This document shows positions 49,001-60,662 of a DNA stretch of 64,000 nucleotides, in pieces. A model generated the notes under the pieces. The model saw only the letters and a program-made list of their open reading frames with translations, made no database searches and was not told where the DNA came from. Numbering within the stretch: position 1 is the stretch's first letter; each line of letters opens with the position of its first letter. Source of the DNA: Nymphalis io (Eukaryota; Arthropoda; Insecta; Lepidoptera; Nymphalidae); assembly GCF_905147045.1 (NCBI RefSeq), contig NC_065889.1, forward strand, positions 4,593,001 to 4,657,000, written 5' to 3'. The position numbers were made by a program, and so were the translations under genes.

Positions 49001-52000
49001 GCACGCAATTTTCGATACTGCCTATCTTGCAAAGCTTTATACTCATAGCCATCAAGGCAGAAACACATCGCAAGCGTTTTCGTCTTTCTGAAATGCGCAT
49101 TTCTAAAATAAGGTAAAATAGTAAAATCGAAAGTAAATGGCTAATTGATACAATTTAAAGATCTAAGCAATAAAAAAACAGTATAATAAATTAGATGTTT
49201 TGAGAGATTCAGATCGGTATACGGTCCATAAACCGTATAGTATTGACTATTGAGGCTTAAACGAGTAACACTTACCTCACAAATTTCTCTCATACGCGCT
49301 CTTAATATAGGCGTTCTTGGCATGAGGCTAGGCTTAGGACGAGTGTCTTCTAGATATTGAAGTATAGCCATCGACTCAATTAATGTTGCACCATCTAAAC
49401 GTAAGTAAGATCAATTATAAACAAAGATATTATATAAGTAATCATTATCTAAGCGCATATAGTTAGTTCAATCCACGAAAACACGCCCCACGATTACAGC
49501 TTACACTCGCATTGTAGCGATTGAAAAAAAATAATGGGGCGCGTCTTCGTGGATTGAACTATCCATAGCAGCGCTTATGTCAAGTACCGCTAAGACTGCG
49601 CCTACATAAAATTATTACATTATCTTTAGGAATGTTGGATTTACCATTTCATTAAATAATTTGTACCAAATATTAAGCAATATAAGCGATATATAAATTG
49701 TATATTATTTAAAGTAACGAAACCACAGAGTACCTGTGACCGCAAAGCTGCTGAATGGGTCACGCTTCGATTTGTGATAATTGAAAAGCTATTCGTGAAA
49801 CCGATTTCGATAGTGATAACCTCTGCTGGGATTGTTTATAGTTTTACGTATTGATAAAAATAAAAATCAAAATATGCGTTACTCCAGAAGCACTTTGGAA
49901 TTTTAAACACTTTTAAAATGACATTTTACGAGATAAATTAAAGGTTTCGAATGTAATCTGTACTGAGGAGAACCGCCAAGAACTTTCTCATATTTAAAGA
50001 AAATCATATAAGTATATATTTTTTATTTTCTCTACATCGGACCCATATACAGGCAATTTCTAATACTATGTGTACATGTGTCAATTATATCCCTGTAAGT
50101 TTCTTCAAAGGTTAATAAGAAGGTTTAGAAGTTTATCCTACCAGGTCGCTCAACTGGTGGAATATATATTTGAGAAGAAGTTCATTCTATATTAAAATAA
50201 TTTAAAGGTTTTATCTCACGATTTTTTATTTTGCTTTACACAATACGAGGAAAGCCGAAAATGAATTGGTATAAGAGGCAGTTTTTTTGCTAAAACAGCT
50301 ATCCCTTCCACGCAACCAACTTGAATTTCACCGGCTAAATGAATTATATAAACAGTTATATAATCTTATAATGGCTTTGTGTATAATAATAATATATTTG
50401 TTTTATTAATGCGATTGCTCATTCATGCGATAACTGGGAATGTAATCAACTTACTAATTAGTTCTATATTAAAGAATCAAAATTACAATATAATTATGTT
50501 GGTATAGTGCCAAAAAAATATAATAAAATCTGTATCCTATAGACGACGGAGCTATCGTTACATGCTTTGCTTGATTTTGTATAATACAATGGTAAAATTG
50601 TAAATTTACATTAAATTAAAAATCTATGAGTATAAAATAAGTAACTATTTAGGTCATCCAAGTGCTTCACAATTCAATGAAGCTATTTCCTTTAGATTTA
50701 TTGAGCGTCACATTCGTTGAAATGAGAAGTTATTGACCCAACCAATTAAATGCTGGCGCTGTTTGAATCTACCTCATAGACTCTTTGATTATTCAAATCA
50801 GTTTGTGTGTTCTGTGATTTATTACTTAGCATATTTTAACTTATTGTAAATACGACAGATTGTATTTTGCCTTCGTTATTTTGTCAATCACACTGGAAAG
50901 TATGGACGCATTTAAATACAATTTGGCATGAAATTTCTTTATGTCTTGGAATAAGATATCCAGTAATATCGTATATTCCATTTGAAGAAGGATTAGATTA
51001 ACCAAACCTTAGATTTTCATATTCCATGTGATATGCTAATAGCTCTGGTTAGTCAAAATTCAATGTCATGTCTTCACTCCTGTTGTAAAAAAGGTTATAA
51101 TCCCTTGTAAAATATCCGACTGCAGTGTGCAGATGATACCACCAAGTTGCTACAATGCGAGTTGGTATAGCCGAAATAAAGTATAGCGAGTTTGTATTCC
51201 GTTCAGCCACTGGGCTTATCTGCTTTTCGGTTTAGGTTTTAAGACATTTATTTTTATAAAGAACAAAATATTCAAAAACAAACAATAAGAAATTATAATT
51301 TTTAAATTGCTATAACATTTAACTAAAAATATTAATACTAAAATTTAACGAAAAGCGACGTGCCTTTTATTAATCAGATCAACGGTTTGTTGTCAACCAG
51401 ATGTACACAGACGAATATTAATTATTATATTAAGAAATATACATGAAGTCGTATTAATTTTTTAAAAACTAAATACGAAGCCATATATATTTCTTATTTT
51501 TTCTTGCTATTAATAATAAGGTTGTGAAGATAAACACACACTTTAAATCATCGTTTATTAGCACACATATGGAGCGCACTAGAACCATAATGGCCCTATG
51601 AGATCAGCGCTCATTGAACTGTACCCTCACGCTAATAACCCCAATTATGACGTATTGTCTTGTAATTTGATCGTCAGATGCATCATTAATTCACCGTGTT
51701 GAGATAATCGCATTGCATAACTTATAAAGTGATTATTTCTATTGAATAGGGATTTACTATATTGTCAATAAAGGATTGGTAATAGGGAGCTTATGTGATC
51801 CCTTTACAGACTCTGCTATGAGATGAAACGAATGGGTTGTGTTAATCCAAGCGTAGCCGAAGGAGATTATTGAGATTTGTGTGTCACACAGCATATATAT
51901 TTCGTTTAGTGTTATATATTATGAAGCTCAGTATGCAGCACTAATAAAAAGGAACAGCTCGTAAATGTCCAACAGCTGGGCAGGAGATTTCTCTCCTCTT

Positions 52001-55000
52001 AAAGAGAGGGTTCGGAGTTCCAGCTACGTTGCTCCAATGCGGTTCGTGGTTATACAAGTGACAGAATTATATCCATTAGATTTCTTTCTTTACCGCTGAT
52101 CACGAGAATACGAGATGAATTATTATGAACACAAATAAGGCACTCGAAAAATCTGTGATAGGTAGAATATTATATATATATATTATTAATTAGCAACATA
52201 TATTATTCAGTAGAAATATATGTTGCTAATTAATTAATTCTGAATTGCAAAGATTAACCTTTGGTATCTACATAATACACAGAAAACAACAAGAATTGTA
52301 TTTCAATTAAAACTTATAACATGTTTTCAATGATGAAAATTTGAAATTTCTAGTCATAATTTCCACATATGTTTACTTCGAGCTGGAACAAATATCAATA
52401 AAAACAAAATAGTTACTGGTAATTGTGAAATACATTTGGAAATTTTCGCAATATCACTTTACGGGTGTGTATTTGAATTTAATACAAAATGTTTAGCAAC
52501 GAACACAGCTTGCATTGTCATAAATATTTTATATCAGAGAGTATTAGAAAATTGAAGGATATACGCTCCTGTTTAATGTTATATGTTTGTTTTGATTGTT
52601 TAAATTTAATATAATGTTCTTTTTATTTTTCGATCAATATTAAGATTAATATATTATTTATATTATTTTATCCTGGGGCAGTATTCACACACAGCCATCT
52701 GGGCCCAAACTAATCATAGCTTGTACTATTGAAACCAGACAGTATAGTACATATACTACTTTTCTTTTTAAATATATATATTATATTATATAGAAAATTA
52801 CACCTAGACTCAGGACAAACAGACATGTTAATGTACACAAATGTCGAACCTGGGTGGGAACCGAACCCACAACCTTCAGCGTGAAAGGCAAGTATCTATC
52901 AAGCACGCCAACCGGCCCGTAAATATATATATATATATATTCGAAAACAATTTACTTTATTCAAAGTTTGGAATTATGAGCTTTGACATTAAAAAATAAA
53001 AATTACATTCCAATTATTTTTGGCGTTTTTTGTTAATAAAAAATATAACAAACATAATTATTTGAATAAACATATGTAAAACGACGCGGTCATGCGGTTA
53101 GGTGTACAGTACGAGCAGATAGGTTGCTTTCTCTGCTCGATATTGTTTATATTTTAAATAATGTTGATATTAATGTCATAATATCACCTCATTATTTAAA
53201 ATATTGGCACGGGTGAATATTTTATTGTACTCTTACGAAGCCTGTACGAAGCCGAGGCCTGGAGCAGCGTGGTGGAATAAGCTCTAAAACCTTCTCCTCA
53301 AAAAGAGGAGAGGAGGCCATTTACAGTAGTGCGACATTTACAGGCTGTTACGGGAAGCCTGTATAGAATATTATAGTATTTCCCTTGAATGAATTGACGA
53401 TTTGACAGTAAATATATTCATATATCTTTAGTAAATTTATAGGTTAATAAAACCACTGATTTTTGTCTCTTCCAAAAGTTACGATTTTTGTGTTTTGAGC
53501 AGCAAGAATTACAATCTTAATCTGGTCTTCCTGGTATTATATATTTTAATATCTATTTGTGATTCATAATATCAGTTTAAAATTTCAAATTAGCAATTGT
53601 AAAAAACAACTGACTTTTTAAAATAATACGAATATTTTATAATCTTTAGAATAGCATGCAATAAGGCCACATCCACACAACTTTTTATGCCCTATTTTAT
53701 ATTTTATTTTAATTTTAGGTGTGCAATGAAGACTATATAAATAAATGAATATGACAAGTTTTTTGATTTTTTTATTAAAATTATTATATGCATAAAATAA
53801 AAGTTTTTAAGTACGTAGGTGCCAAGCCTAATAATAATGTACTTCATTTAATGTAATATAATTACAAATAATGACTTACAAATTATGTTGTTGGATAATT
53901 ACGAAGGCGCGAGAAGGCGGGATAATAATGCTTCGTATGTTAATGTACGAAACATGTTTGAAATTATTCTAGATTTTGGTGTTGAATTCAACTATTAGAC
54001 AGTATGATTCACGTGTTTTTTTACAATTTACTTTTTGAAATATGTATATAATATTGTTTCTATAAATACGGCCATAATACGGATAAACCGTACGGATAAA
54101 CATAATTAATCGGATTATATTTTGAAACAATCAGAGTCAAGCAAATAAGCTATCCGACCGTATTTAGTGCTAATACATCTCACTGTATCTTTATATTTGT
54201 TATAATTTTTTTATGTTTTTTTACTAAAAATTGCATTTATATCAATCTTATGCTATAAGTTGAACTAAGTTTATCGAGGAGCAAACATCGATGACAGTCT
54301 AGTAAACATGTTTGTTTCTAATTTTATAAAATACACTCGTATTATGAACTGTCTTGGGATTTACTTTATGAAGTTTTATGGATTTAACTTTATATTAGAA
54401 TAATGTTTGATTCATCGAATCAACCGAGTCGTTTCGGGATAATCAGTGAATATGTCTCTATGAAAAATATACCCGTAGAACATAACCTTTTTTAATTCTT
54501 ATTAACTCTATTTCTTTGGCTCGATCAGGAGCCACGATATTTCGTGATTTTTTATATTTACTTAGACATTTATTTATTTATTTTAATCAAGTATGTTGCG
54601 AAGCTGACTAACCATAAGCGTTGACAAATGAACGGATGAAATTTCACTGGAACTTCGAATCTAAAGTGATTCCCATAATTTGATAGAGTATAATTAAAAT
54701 CGTCAAAAATTCCCAAGGTTTTTAAAACGTTAAATAGGAATATTACCAGTAATAATGACCTCAAATAAGTCCTTGTATGCTTTTTTTTGCACAGACTTAA
54801 GTCTTTTTTTTTTATAGAATAGGAAGGCGGACGAGCATATGGGCCACCTGATGGTAAGTGGTCACCAACGCTCTTAGACATTGGCATTGTAAGAAATGTC
54901 AACCATCGCTTACATATCCAATGCGCCACCAACCTTGGGAACTAAGATTTTATGTCCCTTGTGCCTGTAATTACACTGGCTCACTCACCCTTCAAACCGG

Positions 55001-56812
55001 AACACAACAATATCAAGTATTGCTGTTTTGCGGTAGAATATCTGATGAGTGGGTGGTACCTACCCAGACGAGCTTGCACAAAGCCCTACCACCAGTCTAT
55101 ATAATATCGAAACTATGTAGTTAAATTCTTAAATAATATCAATAAGATATTTTATTGTTTTAACAAACGTCTCATTTATAAGACAGTTATATGTTCATAT
55201 CATTTGAACTTGTTTATTATTATATGGTTTGGACTCCACTACCACTTATCATCTGGTGGAGTAGTCATTTGCATTCCCGGTATATATAAAAAAACATAGC
55301 AATACTTTTTTTAAATAGTTTTTCATAGTGAAATGGAAAACACAATAAACGAAAGAAACCTTCGTTTCGTTTGTTTACTCGGTTTTCAGTTTAATTTCAC
55401 TATTATACACGATTCAATGATTGCCCGAATTGATCACATCTCGATTAAATTGAACGAATATTAAATAATATTAAATATACTTTTATATGTGAGTGTGATA
55501 TTCGTAAGTGTTTCATCAATGTCGATATCTTATATAGAATTTTTTACAAAGCGATATCAGAATTTCATTTAGAACGTCTCCTCGTGCTTAATCACGTTTA
55601 TCGCGAAAAGATATTTCGTAGAGTAAAGTTATTTTTCTTGCCTTTGGGAATTAAATTTGGCCCTACATTGTGCTGTATAGAGGTTTTCTATCGTAACTAA
55701 CGATATCAAAATGAATATAACGTTATTTCGTCGTTAAAGTAAAAATTATAAATTTTAATATGGTATTGTATGATTAAATGAAAATAGTTTCAAAGACAAC
55801 GTAGCTAAAGAAAATTGGATTTTTTAATTTTTACTTATAATTAATAAAAATATTATGATTAAATCCCACAAATAGCTAGATTTCTTGATTGAATATGGAG
55901 TAGATATAAATGAAGCTATATATTAAACATTTATAATAATTAAGTAGAGTTTCATTAGGATATTTTTCCAAAAAAATAGAAAAAATACAGCTAAGTTTTT
56001 ATGAATAGTCTATTCCAATCGAAGAAGGGGTAAAGATTAACTAACTTTAGACTTACATTTTCTTTTCTATTTGTCAATAGCTCTGCTATATTATTCATTA
56101 CAAATACATTGTTCTTAATACTTATATCAATTTTAATTTTATCCCAAATTTCCGATAAAAACTTCGCCGATATTGAAAACGTCATTTTAAAATATTCAAT
56201 GAGCATTCAAGTATTCAAGCATATATAGATTATTCAAGGTCTCGTACAGTGATATTGTGTCATTTCAATGTCAAAGTTGTTTATTTGCCTTTATTCTTCC
56301 TTCGTTTGGAATAGGTTATATGTATATGAATCCTTACCAATAATTAAAGCGGGAACCTTCTGCGAGGGGTTAATGACACGGTACTCATCAGTCAGTTGTG
56401 AAAGTTTGTTGACGATGTCCACTGATCGTTCTACATAAGAAATACCTTTAAGGTGTAAGGCAGCACGAACCCGCCAAGAACATGATGATAACCAAAATCC
56501 ATACAAGATTGCACGAGTCTCAGTCTAAATAGGGATAAAATAATTTTTTAACAGCTTTTATGTAGATAGGTTGGCTTTTTGTGTGGGTATTTTTTTACAG
56601 TTTTATTAAATTTTATTTTACACGGATCATTCAAAATTGAGGTTAGAAAAATTATCTATGTTGTTTTTTTTTTAAATATCTCTAATAATAACATACTACG
56701 AGTATTAATGGAAATTTAATGAAGTTATATGTTATAAATTTGTTATTCAATTAGATAAAAGATTGAGAATAGGTTATTTTTAAATTAATTAACTTACTGT
56801 CATCCTTGCCAT
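46047..56812 (-). CDS. GstZ: Maleylacetoacetate isomerase (zeta-class glutathione S-transferase)
   Basis: Five exons on the minus strand: 56798-56812, 56338-56524, 49276-49394, 47743-47960 and 46047-46161. They encode 217 aa, the usual length for GSTZ1/MAAI. The enzyme uses glutathione to isomerise maleylacetoacetate to fumarylacetoacetate in tyrosine and phenylalanine breakdown. The zeta signature FWLSSCSWRVR is at residues 15-25, with the catalytic Ser-Ser-Cys at 18-20. NPSQKVPALII and the GSH-contacting ESMAILQYLE (from residue 74) complete the thioredoxin-like domain. The helical domain has SGIQPLQNVGLL and SMADLCLVPQMYNA; the end is KPKNM. The first exon codes only five residues (MARMT); its start is the ATG at 56812. 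Intron 2 is 6.9 kb and filled with repeats. Zeta GSTs often occur as duplicates, but only one copy is seen here. Confidence 0.95.
46255..46443. mobile_element. Small inverted-repeat element (MITE B), copy 2
   Basis: The ends GGGACCGATTCTACTA and TAGTAGAATTGGGAC are imperfect inverted repeats. The interior matches 40603-40786 in several blocks. It lies in the last intron of the isomerase gene. Confidence 0.7.
48470..48590 (+). repeat. Dispersed repeat A, diverged 3' part
   Basis: TGTCTGTAATTATACTGGCTC, the CAATTGAGAC block and AGCTTGCACAAAATG correspond to the right half of repeat A. The left half is replaced by unrelated DNA (about 48285-48465), although a GGGAACTAAGATG block remains near 48268. 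Confidence 0.5.
49466..49559. mobile_element. 94-bp MITE with 25-bp inverted ends and TA duplication
   Basis: The left end 49466-49490 (GTTCAATCCACGAAAACACG, then CCCCA) and the right end 49535-49559 are inverted repeats with two mismatches. A TA dinucleotide flanks each side (49464-49465 and 49560-49561), as for Tc1/mariner-type MITEs. It lies in intron 2 of the isomerase gene. Confidence 0.88.
50200..51950. other. Intronic stretch without recognisable content
   Basis: I see no exon or clear repeat. The part at about 51540-51720 is less AT-rich and might be an old mobile element, but I could not match it to anything else in the window. Confidence 0.4.
51952..52165 (-). mobile_element. SINE-2 copy, diverged
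   Basis: AACAGCTCGTAAATGTCC, GTTGCTCCAATGCGG and CACGAGAATACGAGATGAAT correspond to the 3' two thirds of SINE-2. The head is lost. Confidence 0.7.
52185..52234. repeat. 19-bp perfect inverted repeat
   Basis: Arms 52185-52203 (ATTAATTAGCAACATATAT) and 52216-52234 are exact reverse complements with a 12-base loop. A TA microsatellite adjoins on the left. Confidence 0.88.
52670..52921 (-). mobile_element. SINE-1 copy, inverted (Metulj-like)
   Basis: It is the reverse complement of 21722-21990: CACACAGCCATCTGGGCCC at the left (tail side), and the tRNA-like head with GGAACCGAACCCACAACC and GCCAACCGGCCCG at the right. Confidence 0.82.
53252..53352 (+). mobile_element. SINE-2 3' fragment
   Basis: GGAGCAGCGTGGTGGAATAAG, the GAGGAGAGGAGGCC block and ACAGGCTGTTACGGG form the 3' end of SINE-2 read on the plus strand. 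Confidence 0.8.
54810..55105 (+). repeat. Dispersed repeat A, most complete copy
   Basis: The segment begins with a T-run and ATAGAATAGGAAGGCGGACG and ends CTACCACCAGT. It is the best reference for the family in this window; copies are also at 12300, 21385, 26330, 36296, 48470 and 59035. The 88-codon frame inside it is not conserved in the other copies. Confidence 0.87.
55326..55402. repeat. Imperfect hairpin element
   Basis: TAGTGAAAT (55326-55334) pairs with ATTTCACTA (55394-55402), and AAACGAAA pairs with TTTCGTTT inside, with mismatches between. It looks like a small foldback element in intron 2 of the isomerase gene. Confidence 0.6.
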
Positions 56813-57988
56813 CTTCAATGGTTAATTTAATGTTAGGTTAGGTATTTTAATGTTCCTTGCAAATAGATCCTTTTTGACGTTAAATGACTTCAGTTATAAA
56901 ATACTTTAATCATATAGTAATCTAAACGTCATATTACAAAACATAAATAAACAACTGATATCATTTTGACCTGTCAGCTGTCATGTTATCTACTTCAATT
57001 GAATTTTCAAAGTGCGTCAATAGATGGCGCTGTACGTTGACACACTAGCCTTTTTTTGAAATATATGTAGATATGTGTACTTTAGAAACTTTAAAATGTG
57101 TATTTATATTGAAATCGGGTAGATATGTGATATTTACGTAAAATAAAATAAGGGTTGACTGATACACATGATGTTTATTTACACGTACTAGATTATAGTT
57201 ATAATTGTTATATATGTATCTAAGTATATTGTTATTATTACATTTTTAGGAGCACAGCACTGCTGCACTAGTGTTTAATGAGGATATAATATTATAAGAA
57301 TACATAGAGTACGCTAAATTTTTTTTTGTAATACGTAGCTTAAACAATTCTACTAACCTATTTCGATTGATGCTTATACGGTAGGTACAGCCATAAGAGG
57401 TTACTGAATGAATAGTAATTATAACAATATTATAAATATATCAGCTAAAAAATGATGTTATTAAACATGTTTTAAATTTTAGTTTTTTTTTGCAATAATA
57501 TACTACGCACATAATCTTTTTATTATCTATTATTATTAAATAGTTATAAATATTTGATATAGGTTACGAAATTCCCTTAAGACTACTCTAAAATGTATTG
57601 TTGTTTCAATAATTATATCAATAAATAGACTATAAATTAATATACAAAATATTTAAAATAAATAACATAAAAATATTTTTTGTAAAACAATATTTATAAT
57701 ATAAATATTGGTCACATTATTGTACTATTCAGCTTCTTAATGATGCCTACTCAAAATTGTGAAATATATAATATACAAACAAAAATCAAAGGATGTATTC
57801 TTATTGCGATAAATAAATGTGTTAAAGGACATTTTAAACTATTTCTCTATTAGTTACAGAGGTAAAAATATTTGTTATGCCTTATAAAATGTTTTTTATA
57901 GTATTTGCTTTTAACAAAACGGTAGATAGATACTTTTCAGGCAAAATTTCGCAGTTCCATTAAAAATCCTTTTTATCATTGTCATATT
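56813..57988. other. Spacer upstream of the isomerase gene
   Basis: AT-rich DNA with no exon or repeat that I can name. It must contain the isomerase promoter at the left edge and the 3' UTR of the leftward gene ending at 57989 at the right edge. Confidence 0.5.
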
Positions 57989-60076
57989 TTAACCCCATCT
58001 TAAAGGCGAGCCGGGTGGTCTCATTAACGTAGCTCTCGTTTCAGCCGTAAGGGCACCGCCACCATCTTCTGGAAGGCCATAGAACGCGTACAAGTGCCTC
58101 CGGTGATGGAGCTCGTGTCCTCTATGCGAAAGGCTCTGTAAACGACTCCATAGAGAGAATATTCGCTTCTTTACCGATTTATTTTCGTTTGATGAGTTTT
58201 CTGTAAAATAATAAATTTCGATACATGTGAAATTAAAACAAAAATGATATACTTTTATCTGAAAATGTAATTTAAATTTATGTACTATATAAAATCTACT
58301 CCTTAATAGAAAACTATGTATGTATTCAGACTTAAAGCGCTTTTAATTTCTTATTACTAGTATTGTTTTGTGACTTAAAAAACAAGTGCTTTCTTTTTTT
58401 AAATGACAATTGACGGCTCACAATAGTTTCGTTAGCTCTGTTTCTTTATATTTTCAGTTTCTAATGTGAGTCTACATTAGAAATTGAAAATATATGTAGT
58501 TTTACACTATCATGTTTATATCATAACGAGGCATTACACAAATATCCGTTCTATGTACCGTAAAACTGCTACGAGTAATACGTTAATAACTTTTGAAAGC
58601 TAATTTTTAGTGTGTTTCACGAACTAATCTCTTTCTAAAATACTAATAAATTAAACCAAAATAAAATTAATTCAAACAGCCTCTAATACTAACTTTGTTC
58701 CGCGGTTTTAGTAGCGTTAAACTTAGATTGTTCGTGCCTTTCATACACGTAATGAGTTCTACAGCTTACTAAATTGGATGACCTTTCTGCTTACTGTCGC
58801 TTACGTCTAGTTACACTCCTAGATAAATTTCTAGACTCGTATAATAACCTAAGCTTTTTTAATAAGCGTACGTATTCAACGTAAGTATTTTTATTTTTAT
58901 ATCGTTAAAACTTTGGAATCTAATTATATCGATTTATCTTCATTTATATATCTACAGGAAGTATAGTTAATTAAATAAGAAGATTACTTATTTTCTCATT
59001 ACAATTTTCTCTGAGTTGACTCCGTGCCTATGCACGAGGGACTACACAGTTATACAGCCTCACTCAACTGATGAGTGGGTGGTACCTACGCAGACGAGCT
59101 TGCACAAAACCCTACCACTAAATAAACGCAAGTACGCTTCGTAAAATAGATATCAATAACTACGAAATGGAAGACAAATAGTTTGTTTTCTACTAAACTA
59201 ATACATTAACTGAAATATTATATTATTATAAATACTATTGTTCATGTATTACTTTAAAGGAACTAAACAAATTAAACCGATTTAAAATGCCGTAAATGAA
59301 TCAAAACTAAGTATTAAGCTATTAATTAATTAGAAATTACCTAAAAATGACAAATCGTCGCTGTTTAGTTTTTCCTTTCTCTTCACTTTTACCACAGGTT
59401 TGTCATCGTTTTCAAATAACGCGTCATCTTTTGTTTTATCATTATCAGTTCCTGTTGTCGATTCTAACGGTAAAAAGTCAGTGTACAAATATTTATTCAC
59501 AGGTGCATTTTTTATATTGTCAGTTAAGTACGCTAATTTTATCTTGAGGATAAATAGCGGGCCAGCAATAACGTTTGTATCAAAGTTATCATAAATATCA
59601 TCGCTTATGGAATGATACAGGTTTCTGGAATCATCGGTTCTTTTTAATTTTTCCAAGTCGTCATTATTGAGAGCTTTTTGAAGTTGTTTATCAAGTAATA
59701 AGTTTTTATTAAGTCGATCTAACTGTCTCGGGTAGTTGTGCCATTGTTCTTTTCTAAAACCTTCGTCATCATAGTTAATTTCATTATCCATTACTCCATT
59801 GAAAATCTTTCTTTCCTGATTATTGTCATTGTCCAAATACTTTAGTCTAGCCATTTGCGATTTCTTCGGTAAATTATCTTTAGTTGTTCCAATAAAAACT
59901 TTATAAAAAACATTTGGATTATCGGTATGTCTGTTGTTATTTAAAGTATTGTCACTATCTTGGTCTTCCAAAAGGGAATCTGAATCGAGTTTGTTTATAG
60001 ATAATATTGGAAGAACGTTACTTGAAGAAAATGTTATTGTTGTCAGCAGTACTACTGGAAGCAACGACTGGCGAAT
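57989..60076 (-). CDS. Unrecognised secreted protein, possible peptide precursor (5' end missing)
   Basis: Two exons on the minus strand, 59341-60076 and 57989-58200, join in phase (donor GTAATT, acceptor TTTTACAG) and give 315 codons before the stop. The first has a strong acceptor (TTTGTTTCAG) and no in-frame ATG, so the start is in an upstream exon. One candidate is 60383-60430, which gives 16 residues from MLLAF in phase, but its donor (GTAACT) is weak. The visible protein begins with a hydrophobic secretory-type segment (IRQSLLPVVLLTTITFSSS), then a long Asp/Asn/Lys-rich region without any cysteine. The last exon has basic sites (SVKKR, HHRR) around IFSLWSRLQSLSHRGHEL and ends GSPLRWG. 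After cleavage the terminal Gly could give an amidated Trp. I do not recognise the family; the peptide idea is inference. Confidence 0.7.
59035..59125 (+). repeat. Repeat A, 3' fragment
   Basis: TGATGAGTGGGTGGTACCTAC and AGACGAGCTTGCACAAAACC match the end of repeat A. It lies in the intron of the putative peptide-precursor gene. Confidence 0.75.
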
Positions 60077-60382
60077 CTGAAACAAATAAAACGAAGTATT
60101 GTTTTTTAATATGTATATTGACTTTTGTATTTGACTTGTTTTGACAAGTTGTAAGAGAAGAAAATAAATTATTAAATAAATTCAATAATTGTATTTTTTG
60201 TTAATTATATAATCCAAGAAAAAAAATCTTTAAGTAAATTATATATATTTATTGGTTTGTAAGTATTTTGCTGTTTCAGGTAATATGGAGTCATATTTAA
60301 AAAGAAAGAAACAAAGACATAGACAGAAAATAGACCTTAAATCACAATTTTATAAATACAAATAAAAATTAAAAATAGTTAC

Positions 60383-60430
60383 TGTACAAATCGTGACCGC
60401 GTGGAATGGTGGCAAGAATGCTAGCAGCAT
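60383..60430 (-). CDS. Candidate first coding exon of the putative peptide precursor
   Basis: An ATG at 60430 opens 16 codons (MLLAFLPPFHAVTICT) that end before a GTAACT donor and join in phase to the exon at 59341-60076 across a 306-bp intron. The joined leader would have two hydrophobic stretches separated by RQ, which is unusual for a signal peptide. An exon farther upstream is a fair alternative. Confidence 0.25.
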
Positions 60431-60589
60431 TTTCCATTTTGATTAGTAATTTATACAAATTACTAATCTAACTACGTAAATATAATAATTTTGTGTATAA
60501 AATTATGTTCTTAACATTTTTTGGCATATCTAATTGGTATACGTTGAAATCAAGTTGACTTGGTCAAAGTGAAATCATCTCCATCCAAA

Positions 60590-60662
60590 CCTTCTCCTCA
60601 AAAAGAGGAGAGGAGGCCTTTAGCCCAGCAGTGGGACAATTACAGGCTGTTACGGTTACGGA
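60590..60662 (+). mobile_element. SINE-2 3' fragment
   Basis: CCTTCTCCTCAAAAAGAGGAG and TTTAGCCCAGCAGTGGGAC, then CAGGCTGTTACGGTTACGG, are the SINE-2 3' end with its GTTACG tail. Confidence 0.82.
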
